Shown here piece after piece: positions 17,423 to 25,892 of a stretch of 64,000 nt of DNA. The stretch's first letter is position 1. Each line of letters begins with the position of its first letter. The DNA comes from Nocardioides sp. Its GTDB lineage: Bacteria; Actinomycetota; Actinomycetes; Propionibacteriales; Nocardioidaceae. The translations under genes and the position numbers were made by a program. Location of the stretch: positions 1 to 64,000 of the forward strand of contig NZ_JACIXG010000013.1 of NCBI RefSeq assembly GCF_014360585.1. The letters run 5' to 3'. The notes below the pieces were generated by a model. It was not told the origin of the DNA. It did not search any database and worked only from the letters and a program-made list of their open reading frames with translations.

Positions 17423-18781
17423 TCACTCCTTCGAGTCTCCGCTGGCGTCGCTGCTTCCGTCGCCACCGAGCAGCTTCTTGAGCTCCTCGTCGAAGTCGAT
17501 CGCCTCGACGTCGGGAGCCTCGGCGCCCTCGCGGAAGCCGAGCGGGTCGTCCAGGTCGGCCGAGGTGGGCAGCAGCGCCGGGGACATCCAGACGCCGTCG
17601 CGGGCCTCGATGCCCTGCCGGGTGCGCAGCGAGCCCCACAGCGCGGCCGCGTCCCGCAGCCGCCGCGGTCGCAGCTCCAGGCCGACCAGGGTCGCGAAGG
17701 TCTGCTCGGCCGGACCGCCGGCAGCCCGGCGGCGGCGTACGGCCTCCTGCAGCTGTGTGGCAACCGGCATCTTGTCGGCGGTGGCCAGGGCGACGACCTC
17801 GTCGACCCAGCCCTCGACGAGCGCCAGCACGATCTCGAGCCGCTCCAGCGCGGCCTTCTGCACCGGCGAGTCGGGCACCTCGAACATGCCCTCCTCGAAC
17901 ATGTTCTGCAGTTGCGTGGGGTCCTGCATCGTGGAGAGGTCGAGGCCGCGCATCTGCTCCTCGATCCGCTGCTGCATGGCCTCCATGTTCAGCTCCACGC
18001 CCTGCGCGTAGTCGGTGACGGCGGCGACGACATGGTCGCGCAGCCACGGCACGCCCGCGAAGAGCCGCTGATGGGCCGCCTCGCGCAGCGCCAGGAAGAG
18101 CAGCACGTCGTCGGTGCTGACGCCCAGTCCCTCGGCGAAGGGCTCGACATTGACCGGCAGCAGCGCGGCCTGACCGAGCTCGGCGAGCGGGATGCCGATG
18201 TCGGAGACCGAGATGACCTCGCCGGCGAGATGGCCGAGGCCGGTGCCGGCCTGGTTCGCGTACAACGCGCCCATCGCTTTGCCGACGAACCCGATCATCG
18301 GGCCCATCTGGGCCTTCATCTCCTCGGGGAGCTGACCGCTCATCGCGCTCGCCGTGGAGGCCGCGACCGGCTCGATCAGCGGCTTCCACGCGTCCAGCGT
18401 GTTGACCAGCCACTCCGCCTTCGACCAGGCGGTGGCGGACTTCACGCCGGCGGGGAAGGAGGTGGTCTCCTCCAGCCAGTGGTCGGCCAGCTGGATCGCG
18501 TCGGCGACCGCGTCCTTCTGTCGCTGAGAAGGCGTCGGGTCGGGTGTGGATGCGGCGACCTTGCGGGCAAGGTCCATCGCGACGTCCCAGTTCAGTGGGC
18601 CGTCATAGGGCTGTAGCAGCGACTGGATCTGACCGAAGATCTGGCTCAGGTCAGGCATGCCGCCGGGGCCACCACCGACGCCGCCGATCGGGAAACCACC
18701 GAAGAACGCTTCAAAGGGCGTGCCCTTGAACGGGTTCTCCGGCTCCTCCGGCTCGTCGGGGCCACCTGGGGTCTGACTCAT
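17423..18781 (-). CDS. DUF2342 zinc-dependent metalloprotease-like protein
   Basis: A 452-residue protein with a Gly/Pro/Glu-rich N-terminus (NPFKGTPFEAFFGG) and the DUF2342 core. The core includes LALREAAHQRLFAGVPWLRDHV, the degenerate zincin-like helix of the family. Annotations call these zinc-dependent metalloproteases or coenzyme F420 biosynthesis-associated proteins; activity is not established to my knowledge. It corresponds in position to Rv3195 of M. tuberculosis. ATG 18781 (MSQTPGGPDEPEEPENP) is clear. It is divergent from moaE. Confidence 0.85.
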   Translation of the reverse strand: MSQTPGGPDEPEEPENPFKGTPFEAFFGGFPIGGVGGGPGGMPDLSQIFGQIQSLLQPYDGPLNWDVAMDLARKVAASTPDPTPSQRQKDAVADAIQLADHWLEETTSFPAGVKSATAWSKAEWLVNTLDAWKPLIEPVAASTASAMSGQLPEEMKAQMGPMIGFVGKAMGALYANQAGTGLGHLAGEVISVSDIGIPLAELGQAALLPVNVEPFAEGLGVSTDDVLLFLALREAAHQRLFAGVPWLRDHVVAAVTDYAQGVELNMEAMQQRIEEQMRGLDLSTMQDPTQLQNMFEEGMFEVPDSPVQKAALERLEIVLALVEGWVDEVVALATADKMPVATQLQEAVRRRRAAGGPAEQTFATLVGLELRPRRLRDAAALWGSLRTRQGIEARDGVWMSPALLPTSADLDDPLGFREGAEAPDVEAIDFDEELKKLLGGDGSSDASGDSKE

Positions 18782-18825
18782 GTCTCCAGCCTACGCGGTT
18801 ACGGAAGCCCAACGTCGGCAAGGAC

Positions 18826-18838
18826 TAGTCTGTATCTC
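18826..18838 (+). promoter_or_regulatory. Probable leaderless promoter of moaE
   Basis: TAGTCT (18826-18831) is followed by exactly seven bases and then ATG 18839. No ribosome site is present, so the mRNA probably starts at the A of the ATG. Confidence 0.5.
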
Positions 18839-19276
18839 ATGGCTGAACCTAAGAAGGGTGCCGTGAAGCTCCTCGACATCCGGCAGACCCCGCTCGACGT
18901 CACCGAGGTGATGGACGCACTCGACGACGACGCTTCCGGCGGGGTGACCCTCTTCGTCGGTCGCGTACGTGACCACGACGGCGGCAAGGGCGTGACTGGG
19001 CTCGATTATCAGGCCCACCCGACCGCCCTCGCGCGCTTGACGGAGGTCGCCGAGAAGGTGGCCGCCGACCACGGCGTCGCGGGTGTCGCCGCCGTCCACC
19101 GCACCGGCCACCTCGACATCGGTGACATCGCGGTCATCGTCGCCACCGCCTCCGGCCACCGCGGCGAGGCCTTCGCTGCGTCCCGCGATCTCATCGACAC
19201 TCTCAAGGCCGAGGTCCCGATCTGGAAGCACCAGGTCTTCGCCGACGGCACGGACGAGTGGGTCGGCGCGCCCTGA
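18839..19276 (+). CDS. moaE: Molybdopterin synthase catalytic subunit MoaE
   Basis: Large subunit of molybdopterin synthase, which with MoaD inserts the dithiolene sulfurs into precursor Z (cPMP). The 145 residues include the family segments GGVTLFVGRVRDHDGG, AAVHRTGHLDIGD and the C-terminal VPIWKHQVFADG with the catalytic Lys. No moaD or other cofactor gene is adjacent, so the rest of the pathway lies elsewhere. The following small membrane protein gene starts 37 bases later. Confidence 0.93.
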   Translation: MAEPKKGAVKLLDIRQTPLDVTEVMDALDDDASGGVTLFVGRVRDHDGGKGVTGLDYQAHPTALARLTEVAEKVAADHGVAGVAAVHRTGHLDIGDIAVIVATASGHRGEAFAASRDLIDTLKAEVPIWKHQVFADGTDEWVGAP

Positions 19277-19313
19277 TGCGCGCTGTTGGCGACACCAAAT
19301 AGCATTGCTGATC

Positions 19314-19550
19314 GTGGACATCCTGCTCTGGCTCGTACCCTCCGCGGTCATCACCGTGCTGGCGATGGCCTGGGTCGCCTTCCTGGGGCGCGAGGGGCGC
19401 GAGGAGGACCGGGAAGAGGTCGTCCGCCGCCTCGGCATCGCGCTGGAGAAGACCAAGACCCGCGAGCGCTCGAAGAAGTACGCAGCGCCCCAGCCGCCGC
19501 CCGACAGGTCGACCGGGCTCGCGGTCCGTGTCAACCGCGATGCCTCCTAG
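19314..19550 (+). CDS. Small single-span membrane protein
   Basis: 78 residues from GTG 19314: MDILLWLVPSAVITVLAMAWVAFLG is a single membrane helix (internal Pro), followed by a charged cytoplasmic tail (REEDREEVVRRLGIALEKTK...). An upstream TTG (19306) would add three residues. The same kind of protein is common in this position near the Lon-like protease in actinobacteria, as far as I recall; its function is unknown. TAGCAT at 19300-19305 could serve as its own -10 element. Confidence 0.6.
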   Translation: MDILLWLVPSAVITVLAMAWVAFLGREGREEDREEVVRRLGIALEKTKTRERSKKYAAPQPPPDRSTGLAVRVNRDAS

Positions 19551-19576
19551 GCTCCGGGGTCTGAACGAAGTGGCCC

Positions 19577-19592
19577 CGAGCTTGTCGAGACC
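19577..19592. repeat. Short intergenic repeat, copy 1
   Basis: CGAGCTTGTCGAGACC at 19577-19592 is identical to 24222-24237. The core CGAGCTTGTCGAG is nearly palindromic. Such elements are scattered between genes in Nocardioides-like genomes. Confidence 0.5.
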
Positions 19593-19634
19593 CACCCTCG
19601 TTCACCTGTTTGTCCCGGATGAGAAGGTGACGCT

Positions 19635-20681
19635 ATGACGCAGCGCACCCTGGCGGGTCTCATCGCCCTGCCGCTCGTCGTCGCCCTGATCGTGATCGCC
19701 TGGGTGGTTCCGCTGCCTTTCACGATCTACAGCCCTGGGCCGACGGTGAACGTCCTGGGCGAGTTCGACGGCAAGGACATCGTCCAGGTCGAGGGTCACA
19801 AGACCTACGACGACGAGGGACAGCTGCGGATGACCACGGTCTCCGAGACCACCCGCGAGGCCAGGCTCGGACTGTGGACCCTGCTGGGTGCGTGGATGAG
19901 CGACACCGAGGCGGTCTACCCGCGCGAGGTCGCCTACCCGAACCAGGGCACCGTCGAGGACGACCGTGAAGCCGGGCAGGTGCAGATGGCCAGCGCCCAG
20001 GATGCGGCGATCGCGGCGGCTCTGACCCAGCTCGGTGAGGACGTCGACGAGGTCTCGGTCGCCGAGGTGGCCAAGGACGCGCCCGCAACCGGCAAGCTGA
20101 AGGCCGACGACGTGGTCACCAAGGTCGGCGACAAGGCGGTCGACACCCCTCAAGAGGTCGTCACCGAGGTGCAGAAGGTCGAGCCCGGAGACACGGTCGA
20201 GATGACCGTCGAGCGCGACGGCAAGAAGCGCACCGAGACCGTCAAGACCGGTGAGAAGGACGGCAAGGCCTACATCGGCGTCTCGCTGGGGGCGACCTAC
20301 GAGTTCCCCTACGACATCAAGATCACCCTCGACCCGGCCATCGGCGGGCCGAGCGCGGGACTGATGATGGCGCTCTCCGTCTACGACACCCTCACCGAGG
20401 ATCCGCTGACCGACGAGCGGAAGATCGCCGGCACCGGCACCATCGACGGTGACGGCAACGTCGGCCCGATCGGCGGGATCCAACAGAAGATCCCGGGTGC
20501 GGCCGAGGACGGAGCCGAGCTCTTCCTGGTGCCCGCCGGCAACTGCCAAGACGTCGAGGGCGCCGCGAACGGTGACATGCGCCTGACCCGTGTGGAGACT
20601 CTCGATGACGCCATCGAGGCAATCGAAACCTGGACCGAGGACCCCAATGCCAAGCTGCCGACCTGTGGGAGCACGAAGTGA
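19635..20681 (+). CDS. Membrane-anchored PDZ / Lon-like (S16) serine protease
   Basis: 348 residues. One N-terminal membrane helix (LAGLIALPLVVALIVIAWVV) is followed by the YSPGPTVNVLG segment typical of YlbL-type proteins, a PDZ domain (about 150-210, ATGKLKADDVVTKVGDKAV), and a Lon-type peptidase domain. The catalytic Ser is in GGPSAGLMMAL and the Lys in GGIQQKI. It likely processes or degrades proteins on the outer face of the membrane. It matches Rv3194c in M. tuberculosis. ATG 19635 follows a GAGAAGGTG ribosome site. Its stop overlaps the next start (GTGA). Confidence 0.9.
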   Translation: MTQRTLAGLIALPLVVALIVIAWVVPLPFTIYSPGPTVNVLGEFDGKDIVQVEGHKTYDDEGQLRMTTVSETTREARLGLWTLLGAWMSDTEAVYPREVAYPNQGTVEDDREAGQVQMASAQDAAIAAALTQLGEDVDEVSVAEVAKDAPATGKLKADDVVTKVGDKAVDTPQEVVTEVQKVEPGDTVEMTVERDGKKRTETVKTGEKDGKAYIGVSLGATYEFPYDIKITLDPAIGGPSAGLMMALSVYDTLTEDPLTDERKIAGTGTIDGDGNVGPIGGIQQKIPGAAEDGAELFLVPAGNCQDVEGAANGDMRLTRVETLDDAIEAIETWTEDPNAKLPTCGSTK

Positions 20682-21286
20682 ACGACACCCCTGAGCCCAC
20701 GCCTGAGCCCATGCCCGAGCTCAGCCGCGGACTCGATCTGGAGACCGACCCCGCGCTGGCCACGGCCGTCCTCGAGATCGAGACCCACGTCGCCGGCGAG
20801 GGGTGGGACGGACCGGCGAGGCTCTTCGCGCTCGTCGACACCGCCGCGCTGGTCGAGGCCGAGCCCGCGCTCGCCACGATGATGGGCCTGGACGCTCCCG
20901 ACCAGGACGGGTCGCTGACCCCGATCGAGCAGGATCAGATCCCGGTGACGACCCAGCTGGAGGAGGTCCTCCAGACGACCGCTTGGCCGCAAGGCGTCAC
21001 CGGCTGCGCCGCGGTCGTCGAGCGTCTGGTGCTGCCGCCCGACGCCGACGGCAAGATCCCCGAGGACGCCGAGGCGGCCGCGGAGTTCGCGAAGGCACAC
21101 CCAGACCGGCAAGAGGTACGCATCGTGGCCGGCGCGACACGTGCTGGTGCCACGTACTGTGCGCTGAGGTTGAAGGCGCACGACGACGACCAGTCGGTCA
21201 TCGGCGGTGTTGACCTGGTCCCGGAGCTGCTCCAACTGCTGCGTGTCACTCTTGAGGAGAACCCAGACAGCGAGGCTGACGCATGA
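20678..21286 (+). CDS. PPA1309 family protein
   Basis: A 202-residue cytosolic acidic protein with the PPA1309-family layout: an N-terminal ALATAVLEIETHVAGEGWDGPARLFALVDT stretch, the central WPQGVTGCAAVVERLVLPP and the C-terminal GATRAGATYCALRLKAHD. Conserved in actinobacteria beside the UPF0182 gene; function unknown. The GTG start at 20678 overlaps the protease stop by four bases. Its own stop overlaps the UPF0182 start (ATGA), so the three genes form a tight operon. Confidence 0.85.
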   Translation: MNDTPEPTPEPMPELSRGLDLETDPALATAVLEIETHVAGEGWDGPARLFALVDTAALVEAEPALATMMGLDAPDQDGSLTPIEQDQIPVTTQLEEVLQTTAWPQGVTGCAAVVERLVLPPDADGKIPEDAEAAAEFAKAHPDRQEVRIVAGATRAGATYCALRLKAHDDDQSVIGGVDLVPELLQLLRVTLEENPDSEADA

Positions 21287-24186
21287 GTCTGTTTGACGAC
21301 GACGACCCGGCGCAGGCGCCGGCGCGCACCCAGAGCACCGGTCGCAACCGCTGGCTGGCGATCGCGGCCGTTTCGGTCATCGTGCTCTTCTTCAGCATCA
21401 GCGCCTTCGCGGCGATCTACACCGACGCGCTGTGGTACGACGCGATCGACTTCAGCAGCGTCTTCGGCACGGTCTTCTGGACGCGGACGGCGCTCTTCGT
21501 CATCTTCGGTGTCCTGATGGCGATCATGATCGGGTTGCCCGCGGCGCTCGCCTACCGCACCCGCCCCTACTTCCACCCGGCCGACGACATCGGCGGCCTG
21601 GACCGCTACCGCGACGCGATCGCCCCGATCCGCACCTGGCTGCTGATCGGCATCGCCGGCGTCTCGGGGATCTTCGCCGGGTTCTCCGGCTCGGGTCAGT
21701 GGCGCACGTACCTGATGTGGCGCCACGGGCGCGACTTCGACAAGAAGGACCCGTTCTTCAGCAAGGACGTCGGCTTCTACATCTTCGATCTGCCGTGGTT
21801 GCACTACCTGGTCAACTTCGCCCTGACCGGGCTGATCCTCGGCACCATCGGCGCGATGGTCGTCCACTACGTCTACGGCGGGATCCGGCTCACCGCGCAG
21901 CGCGACCGGTTCACCAGCTCGGCGCAGGTCCAGCTCAGTGCCATGTTCGGCCTGATCCTGCTTGTCAAGGGGCTCGACTACTGGGTCGACCGCTACGACC
22001 TGGTCAACGGTTCGGGCCCTCGCCTGGACGGGATGACCTACACCGACGAGAACGCGGTGCTCCCGGCCAACCAGATCCTGCTCGCGATCGCGGTGATCTG
22101 CGGGATCCTCTTCATCCTGAACATGTGGCGACGCAGCTGGCAGCTGCCCTCGATCGCGATCTCGCTGTTCGTGATCTCGGTGCTGCTGATCGGCATGATC
22201 TGGCCCGCGGTCGTGCAGGGCTTCCAGGTCCGGCCGAGCGAGCAGGACAAGGAGAAGCCCTACCTGGCGGCCAACATCAAGGCCACCCAGGAGGCCTACG
22301 GCATCGCCGAGGACGACCTCGAGATGACCAAGTACGGCTCGCAGGCTGAGGCCGACGGCGCTTCGCCCGAAAAGCTCGACGAGACCGCCTCGTCGCTGCC
22401 GATCGTCGATTCCACGGTCGTCCACCGTGAGTTCGAGCAGGTCCAGCAGGGCCGCTCCTACTACTCGGTGCACGAGCCGCTCGACATCTCGACCTACGAG
22501 GTCGGCGGCAAGGAGCGGGCGGTCGTGCTCGGCGTGCGCGAGCTCAACCAGGCCGGCATCTCCGACTCCGACCGCACCTGGACCAACCTGCACACGGTCT
22601 ACACCCACTCCAACGGCGTGATCGCCGCCTACGCCAACATGCGTGGCGCCGATGACGAGACCGAGTCGAACCAGATGCAGTGGGCCGAGGGCGACCGCAC
22701 CGGCCAGCACGACCTGACCTCGGGTCAGGAAGACTTCCAGGACAAGGTCTACTTCGGCGAGGACTCGCCGGAGTACTCCATCGTCGGCAAGGTCGCCGAC
22801 GGCGCCGCTCGCGAGCTCGACTACAACTCCGAGGACGGCGAGACCCGGACGACGTACGAAGGCTCCGGCGGGGTCCCGATCGGGTCCAACTTCCGCCAGC
22901 TGATGTACGCCATCCAGTTCGGTTCCACGAACTTCCTGCTCTCCTCGAGCGTCAACGAGAACTCCGAGATCCTCTACGACCGCTCTCCGAAGGAGCGGGT
23001 GCAGAAGGTCGCGCCGTGGCTGACGCTCGACGACGACGTCTATCCGGTGATCGTGGGCGGGCGGATCCAGTGGGTGGTCGACGGCTACACCACCACCGAC
23101 CGCTACCCGCAGTCGGCGAGCGACTCGTTCGCGTCGATGACCGACGACGCCACCCAGTCCTCGACCGGGGTGCAGACGCTGCCCACCGACGAGATCAACT
23201 ACATGCGCAACGCGGTGAAGGCCACCGTGGACGCCTACGACGGCACGGTCACCCTCTACGAGTGGGACGAGGAGGACCCGATCCTGCAGACCTGGCAGGC
23301 GGCCTTCCCCGGCACCGTGATGCCGAAGTCGTCGATCCCGAAGGAGCTGATGGAGCACCTTCGCTACCCCGAGGACCTCTACAAGGTGCAGCGCTACCAG
23401 TTGGCGCGCTACCACGTCTCCGACCCGGACGTCTTCTTCTCCGGCAACGAGCGCTGGGCTGTACCCGAGGACCCGAACGACGACAACCACCAGCAGACGC
23501 CTTACCGGATGTTCCTCGACGACGGCTCGGGGACGGCTCGCTGGTCGCTCACCTCGGCCTTCGTGCCCTACAACCGCCCCAACCTGGCGGCGATGATGTC
23601 GGTCGACTCGGACGCCACCTCGAAGAACTACGGGAAGATCCGGATCACCACCGGCTTCCCCGAGGACACCCAGGGTCCGGGCATGGTCTCCAACGAGTTC
23701 CGTACGGACAAGGCGATCGCCGACGAGGTCGCCTCGTTCAACCGCTCCGGCTCGGCACCGGTCTGGGGCCAGGTGATCACGTACCCGACGGCAAAGGACG
23801 GCATCCTGTACGTCGAGCCGATCTATGCCCGCCGGGCGACCGCCTCGACCTCCGGCTACGCCCAGCTCGCCTTCGTGCTGGTCTCCTACGACGGCCGGGT
23901 CGGCTACGGCTCGACGTTGAACGAGGCCCTCGAGGTCGCGCTGACCGGCGCCGCACCGACGCCGCCGTCGACCACGGATCCCGAGGACGAGGAACCGGCT
24001 GAGACCGAGCCACCCTCATCCGGTGACTCACCGGGCGAGGTCGGCCAGCTCCTCGAAGATGCTCGCACCCTGTTCGCCCAGGCGGACGAGGCCGGCAAGT
24101 CCGGCGACTACGCCGAGCGCGAGCGGCTCATCGCCGAGGCGCAGGACAAGGTCGACCAGGCCGCCGACCTGATCGCTGGCGGCTGA
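21283..24186 (+). CDS. UPF0182 family large membrane protein
   Basis: A 967-residue protein. The first ~320 residues hold about seven membrane helices. A large extracytoplasmic region follows (about 330-870), and the C-terminal tail is acidic and Pro/Ser/Thr-rich (TPPSTTDPEDEEPAETEPPSS, about 888-910), ending in a helical domain. It matches Rv3193c and other UPF0182 proteins; the role is unknown and is presumably envelope-related. It is coupled to PPA1309 by ATGA and followed by a strong terminator at 24234-24265. Confidence 0.92.
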   Translation: MSLFDDDDPAQAPARTQSTGRNRWLAIAAVSVIVLFFSISAFAAIYTDALWYDAIDFSSVFGTVFWTRTALFVIFGVLMAIMIGLPAALAYRTRPYFHPADDIGGLDRYRDAIAPIRTWLLIGIAGVSGIFAGFSGSGQWRTYLMWRHGRDFDKKDPFFSKDVGFYIFDLPWLHYLVNFALTGLILGTIGAMVVHYVYGGIRLTAQRDRFTSSAQVQLSAMFGLILLVKGLDYWVDRYDLVNGSGPRLDGMTYTDENAVLPANQILLAIAVICGILFILNMWRRSWQLPSIAISLFVISVLLIGMIWPAVVQGFQVRPSEQDKEKPYLAANIKATQEAYGIAEDDLEMTKYGSQAEADGASPEKLDETASSLPIVDSTVVHREFEQVQQGRSYYSVHEPLDISTYEVGGKERAVVLGVRELNQAGISDSDRTWTNLHTVYTHSNGVIAAYANMRGADDETESNQMQWAEGDRTGQHDLTSGQEDFQDKVYFGEDSPEYSIVGKVADGAARELDYNSEDGETRTTYEGSGGVPIGSNFRQLMYAIQFGSTNFLLSSSVNENSEILYDRSPKERVQKVAPWLTLDDDVYPVIVGGRIQWVVDGYTTTDRYPQSASDSFASMTDDATQSSTGVQTLPTDEINYMRNAVKATVDAYDGTVTLYEWDEEDPILQTWQAAFPGTVMPKSSIPKELMEHLRYPEDLYKVQRYQLARYHVSDPDVFFSGNERWAVPEDPNDDNHQQTPYRMFLDDGSGTARWSLTSAFVPYNRPNLAAMMSVDSDATSKNYGKIRITTGFPEDTQGPGMVSNEFRTDKAIADEVASFNRSGSAPVWGQVITYPTAKDGILYVEPIYARRATASTSGYAQLAFVLVSYDGRVGYGSTLNEALEVALTGAAPTPPSTTDPEDEEPAETEPPSSGDSPGEVGQLLEDARTLFAQADEAGKSGDYAERERLIAEAQDKVDQAADLIAGG

Positions 24187-24195
24187 CGCCGGCGG

Positions 24196-24237
24196 CCGGT
24201 GGTCGAGCCTGTGCCGGTGGTCGAGCTTGTCGAGACC
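24196..24237. repeat. Tandem short repeat with the CGAGCTTGTCGAGACC element
   Basis: CCGGTGGTCGAGCCTGT (24196-24212) and CCGGTGGTCGAGCTTGT (24214-24230) are two near-identical 17-mers, 18 bases apart. The second continues into CGAGCTTGTCGAGACC (24222-24237), the same 16-mer as at 19577-19592. Confidence 0.6.
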
Positions 24238-24265
24238 TCCCCACGCTCTTGGGCGTGGGGAGGTC
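24234..24265 (+). terminator. Terminator after the UPF0182 gene
   Basis: GACCTCCCCACGC (24234-24246) pairs perfectly with GCGTGGGGAGGTC (24253-24265), a 13-bp stem with a 6-base loop. Confidence 0.75.
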
Positions 24266-24341
24266 CTGCATAGGGGAGGAGCTCCGATACACCTCCCCGA
24301 TTTGGGATCCGTTTCCCCCGCATGTAACGTTGTTCTTGCGA

Positions 24342-24415
24342 CGCGGGGTGGAGCAGCTCGGTAGCTCGCTGGGCTCATAACCCAGAGGTCACAGGTTCAA
24401 ATCCTGTCCCCGCTA
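24342..24415 (+). tRNA. Initiator tRNA-fMet(CAU), copy 1
   Basis: A 74-base cloverleaf beginning CGCGGGG and ending CCCCGCTA. The anticodon stem-loop CTGGGCTCATAACCCAG has the three G-C pairs of initiator tRNAs and a CAT anticodon. GGTTCAAATCC is the T-loop. The unpaired first position (C1 opposite T72) is the initiator hallmark. CTCCA follows, so the CCA end is added later. It is identical to the copy at 25749. Confidence 0.95.
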
Positions 24416-24422
24416 CTCCAAA

Positions 24423-24456
24423 GAAGAAGCCCGGACCATCTGGTCCGGGCTTCTTC
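24423..24456. terminator. Terminator after tRNA-fMet copy 1
   Basis: GAAGAAGCCCGGACCA (24423-24438) pairs with TGGTCCGGGCTTCTTC (24441-24456), 16 bp. It also faces the TetR gene that ends at 24469 on the other strand. Confidence 0.85.
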
Positions 24457-24468
24457 GATTTCGAGGGC

Positions 24469-25050
24469 TCAGCCCAACGCAGCGCGGAGGATGGCGCTGA
24501 TGTGGTGGGGGTCCGGCTTCGGGTCGTCATCGAGAAGGATCGCTGCACACAGGCCGTCGGAGAGAGCCACGAAGGCGTCCGCGGCTTCGCGACTGCTCGT
24601 CTGGGTCCGCGCGAGGTCGGCGACGTTCTCGCGCCACCGCCGCGCCGTCGGCCGCAGCGCGGGTCGCCGGGCAGCCAGCGTCGACAGCTCGCGCTCGGCG
24701 AGCGCGCGCTCTCGGCCCGAGCCGGCGGACTCGGCGATCAGGTCAGCGAGACCGCTGACAGGGTCGGCATCCGCATCGATCAGCTCGCGGATGCGTCGTG
24801 TGTACGCGTCGGTGACGCTGGTCAGCGCCGCGACCAGCAGGTCGTCCAGCGTCGCGAAGTAGTAGAGGGTCAGGCTTGTGGTGATGCCGGCCTCTTTGGC
24901 GACGGTGCGATGGGTGACGCCGGCGGCCCCGTCGCGACGGACCACGGCGAGCGTCGCCTCGATGATCTGTGTCCGACGACGCTGGCCGCGGAGCTTGCGC
25001 CCATCCGTCACGCCCTGCTCATCCGCCATCTCGCCACTCACCGCCGTCAT
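24469..25050 (-). CDS. TetR-family transcriptional regulator
   Basis: 193 residues with an N-terminal helix-turn-helix (QIIEATLAVVRRDGAAGVTHRTVAKEAGITTSLTLYYFATLDDLL) and a variable ligand domain. ATG 25050 overlaps the stop of the upstream MFS remnant (ATGA at 25047-25050), so the two were an efflux operon; ATG 25029 is an alternative. It probably binds the palindrome at 25638-25653 and responds to a substrate of the lost transporter. The regulator is intact although its partner is not. Confidence 0.85.
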   Translation of the reverse strand: MTAVSGEMADEQGVTDGRKLRGQRRRTQIIEATLAVVRRDGAAGVTHRTVAKEAGITTSLTLYYFATLDDLLVAALTSVTDAYTRRIRELIDADADPVSGLADLIAESAGSGRERALAERELSTLAARRPALRPTARRWRENVADLARTQTSSREAADAFVALSDGLCAAILLDDDPKPDPHHISAILRAALG

Positions 25051-25588
25051 CGCTCGCTGATCACCTCGCCCACCGAGGTGCTGGTCTCCTGCTCGCTCTG
25101 GTCGCCGAGAGATCGCAGGTGTCGCAACGTGATGAAGCATGCCAGCGAAGCAGCGGCGACGCCGATGCCCCTGCCAGGGCGGCAGCGTTGAGCCCGCTGA
25201 CGAATGCGGCCTGTGCGTGGTCCGTGGCCCACGCCGGGGTGGCCCCGGCGACACCGAGGAGTGCACGGGCCACGATGAGCCACATTGCCGTCGGCGCGAA
25301 GGCGGCCATCACGGAGGCCGCGCCGAACGCGACCGCGCCGATCATCAGCATCCGGCGTCGCCCGAACCGGTCGCCGAGCGTCCCCATCGTGATGAGGAAC
25401 CCGGCGATGAAGAAGCCGTAGACATCCATGATCCACAACGTCTCGGCCGCGGTGGGATCAAGGTCCTCGGCCAGGTTCGGCAGGACGAGATACAGCGCGG
25501 TCACGCCCAGTCCGAGCAGCACCGTCGGCAGGGCCAGCAGTGCGAGGCCGGCCCACTGCCGCAACCCAGCCCGCGCCGGTGTCTTCAT
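25047..25588 (-). pseudogene. MFS drug transporter remnant (internal deletion and frameshift)
   Basis: The first ~120 residues are the N-terminus of a DHA2-type MFS exporter (LPNLAEDLDPTAAETLWIMD, then GTLGDRFGRRR, then ARALLGVAGAT). At about 25237 the sequence jumps to the C-terminal end of such a protein (TDHAQAAFVSGLNAAALAG). Roughly 330 residues are missing compared with a usual length near 500. About 80 bases further on the frame shifts by a single lost base in a GGGGC run, and the tail (GVAAASLACFITLRHLRSLG...) continues in another frame to the stop at 25047. Not functional as a transporter. Confidence 0.85.
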
Positions 25589-25637
25589 CGTCATCCACAA
25601 CACCTCGTTCAGATCGATAGTTGTACGTAAGTACTAA

Positions 25638-25653
25638 TTGTACGATCGTACAA
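25638..25653. promoter_or_regulatory. 16-bp palindromic operator (probable TetR site)
   Basis: TTGTACGATCGTACAA is a perfect palindrome 49 bases upstream of the MFS/TetR operon; a further TTGTACG half-site lies at 25621-25627. The AT content of this patch is unusual for the window. Confidence 0.65.
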
Positions 25654-25748
25654 CTAAGGCAAACGAGGAAACCGCCGACTCCTGGTCGACGTGGAGATGC
25701 CCCCAGATTGGGGTTCGGTTCAGTTCGCGGGTAGTGTTCTTCTTGCGA

Positions 25749-25822
25749 CGCGGGGTGGAGCAGCTCGGTAGCTCGCTGGGCTCATAACCCAGAGGTCACA
25801 GGTTCAAATCCTGTCCCCGCTA
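25749..25822 (+). tRNA. Initiator tRNA-fMet(CAU), copy 2
   Basis: Identical over all 74 bases to 24342-24415, and the identity extends a few bases on each side (TTCTTGCGA before, CTCCAA after). Same initiator features: C1 unpaired, three G-C pairs in the anticodon stem. The two genes flank the TetR and MFS remnant. Confidence 0.95.
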
Positions 25823-25830
25823 CTCCAAGA

Positions 25831-25862
25831 CGAAGGCCCGGACCAGACGGTCCGGGCCTTCG
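25831..25862. terminator. Terminator after tRNA-fMet copy 2
   Basis: CGAAGGCCCGGACC (25831-25844) pairs perfectly with GGTCCGGGCCTTCG (25849-25862) over a 4-base loop. It also lies at the end of the convergent PhoX-like gene. Confidence 0.85.
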
Positions 25863-25892
25863 TGGTTTGGCTGTGACTTGTGGTTCGGCCGG

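Noticed and set aside
16804..17763. Long N-terminal extension of the Nudix protein
   Set aside because: Residues before GTG 17343 are Arg/Pro/Ser-rich and overlap the DUF2342 gene; the family length fits the shorter start.
20935..23490. 851-codon open frame antisense to UPF0182
   Set aside because: UPF0182 is conserved and complete on the other strand; the antisense product is a low-complexity Val/Asp/Arg/Leu mixture without motifs.
24342..25822. Integrated mobile island with att sites at the tRNAs
   Set aside because: No integrase, transposase or phage gene is present between or beside the tRNAs; left as a hypothesis under findings only.
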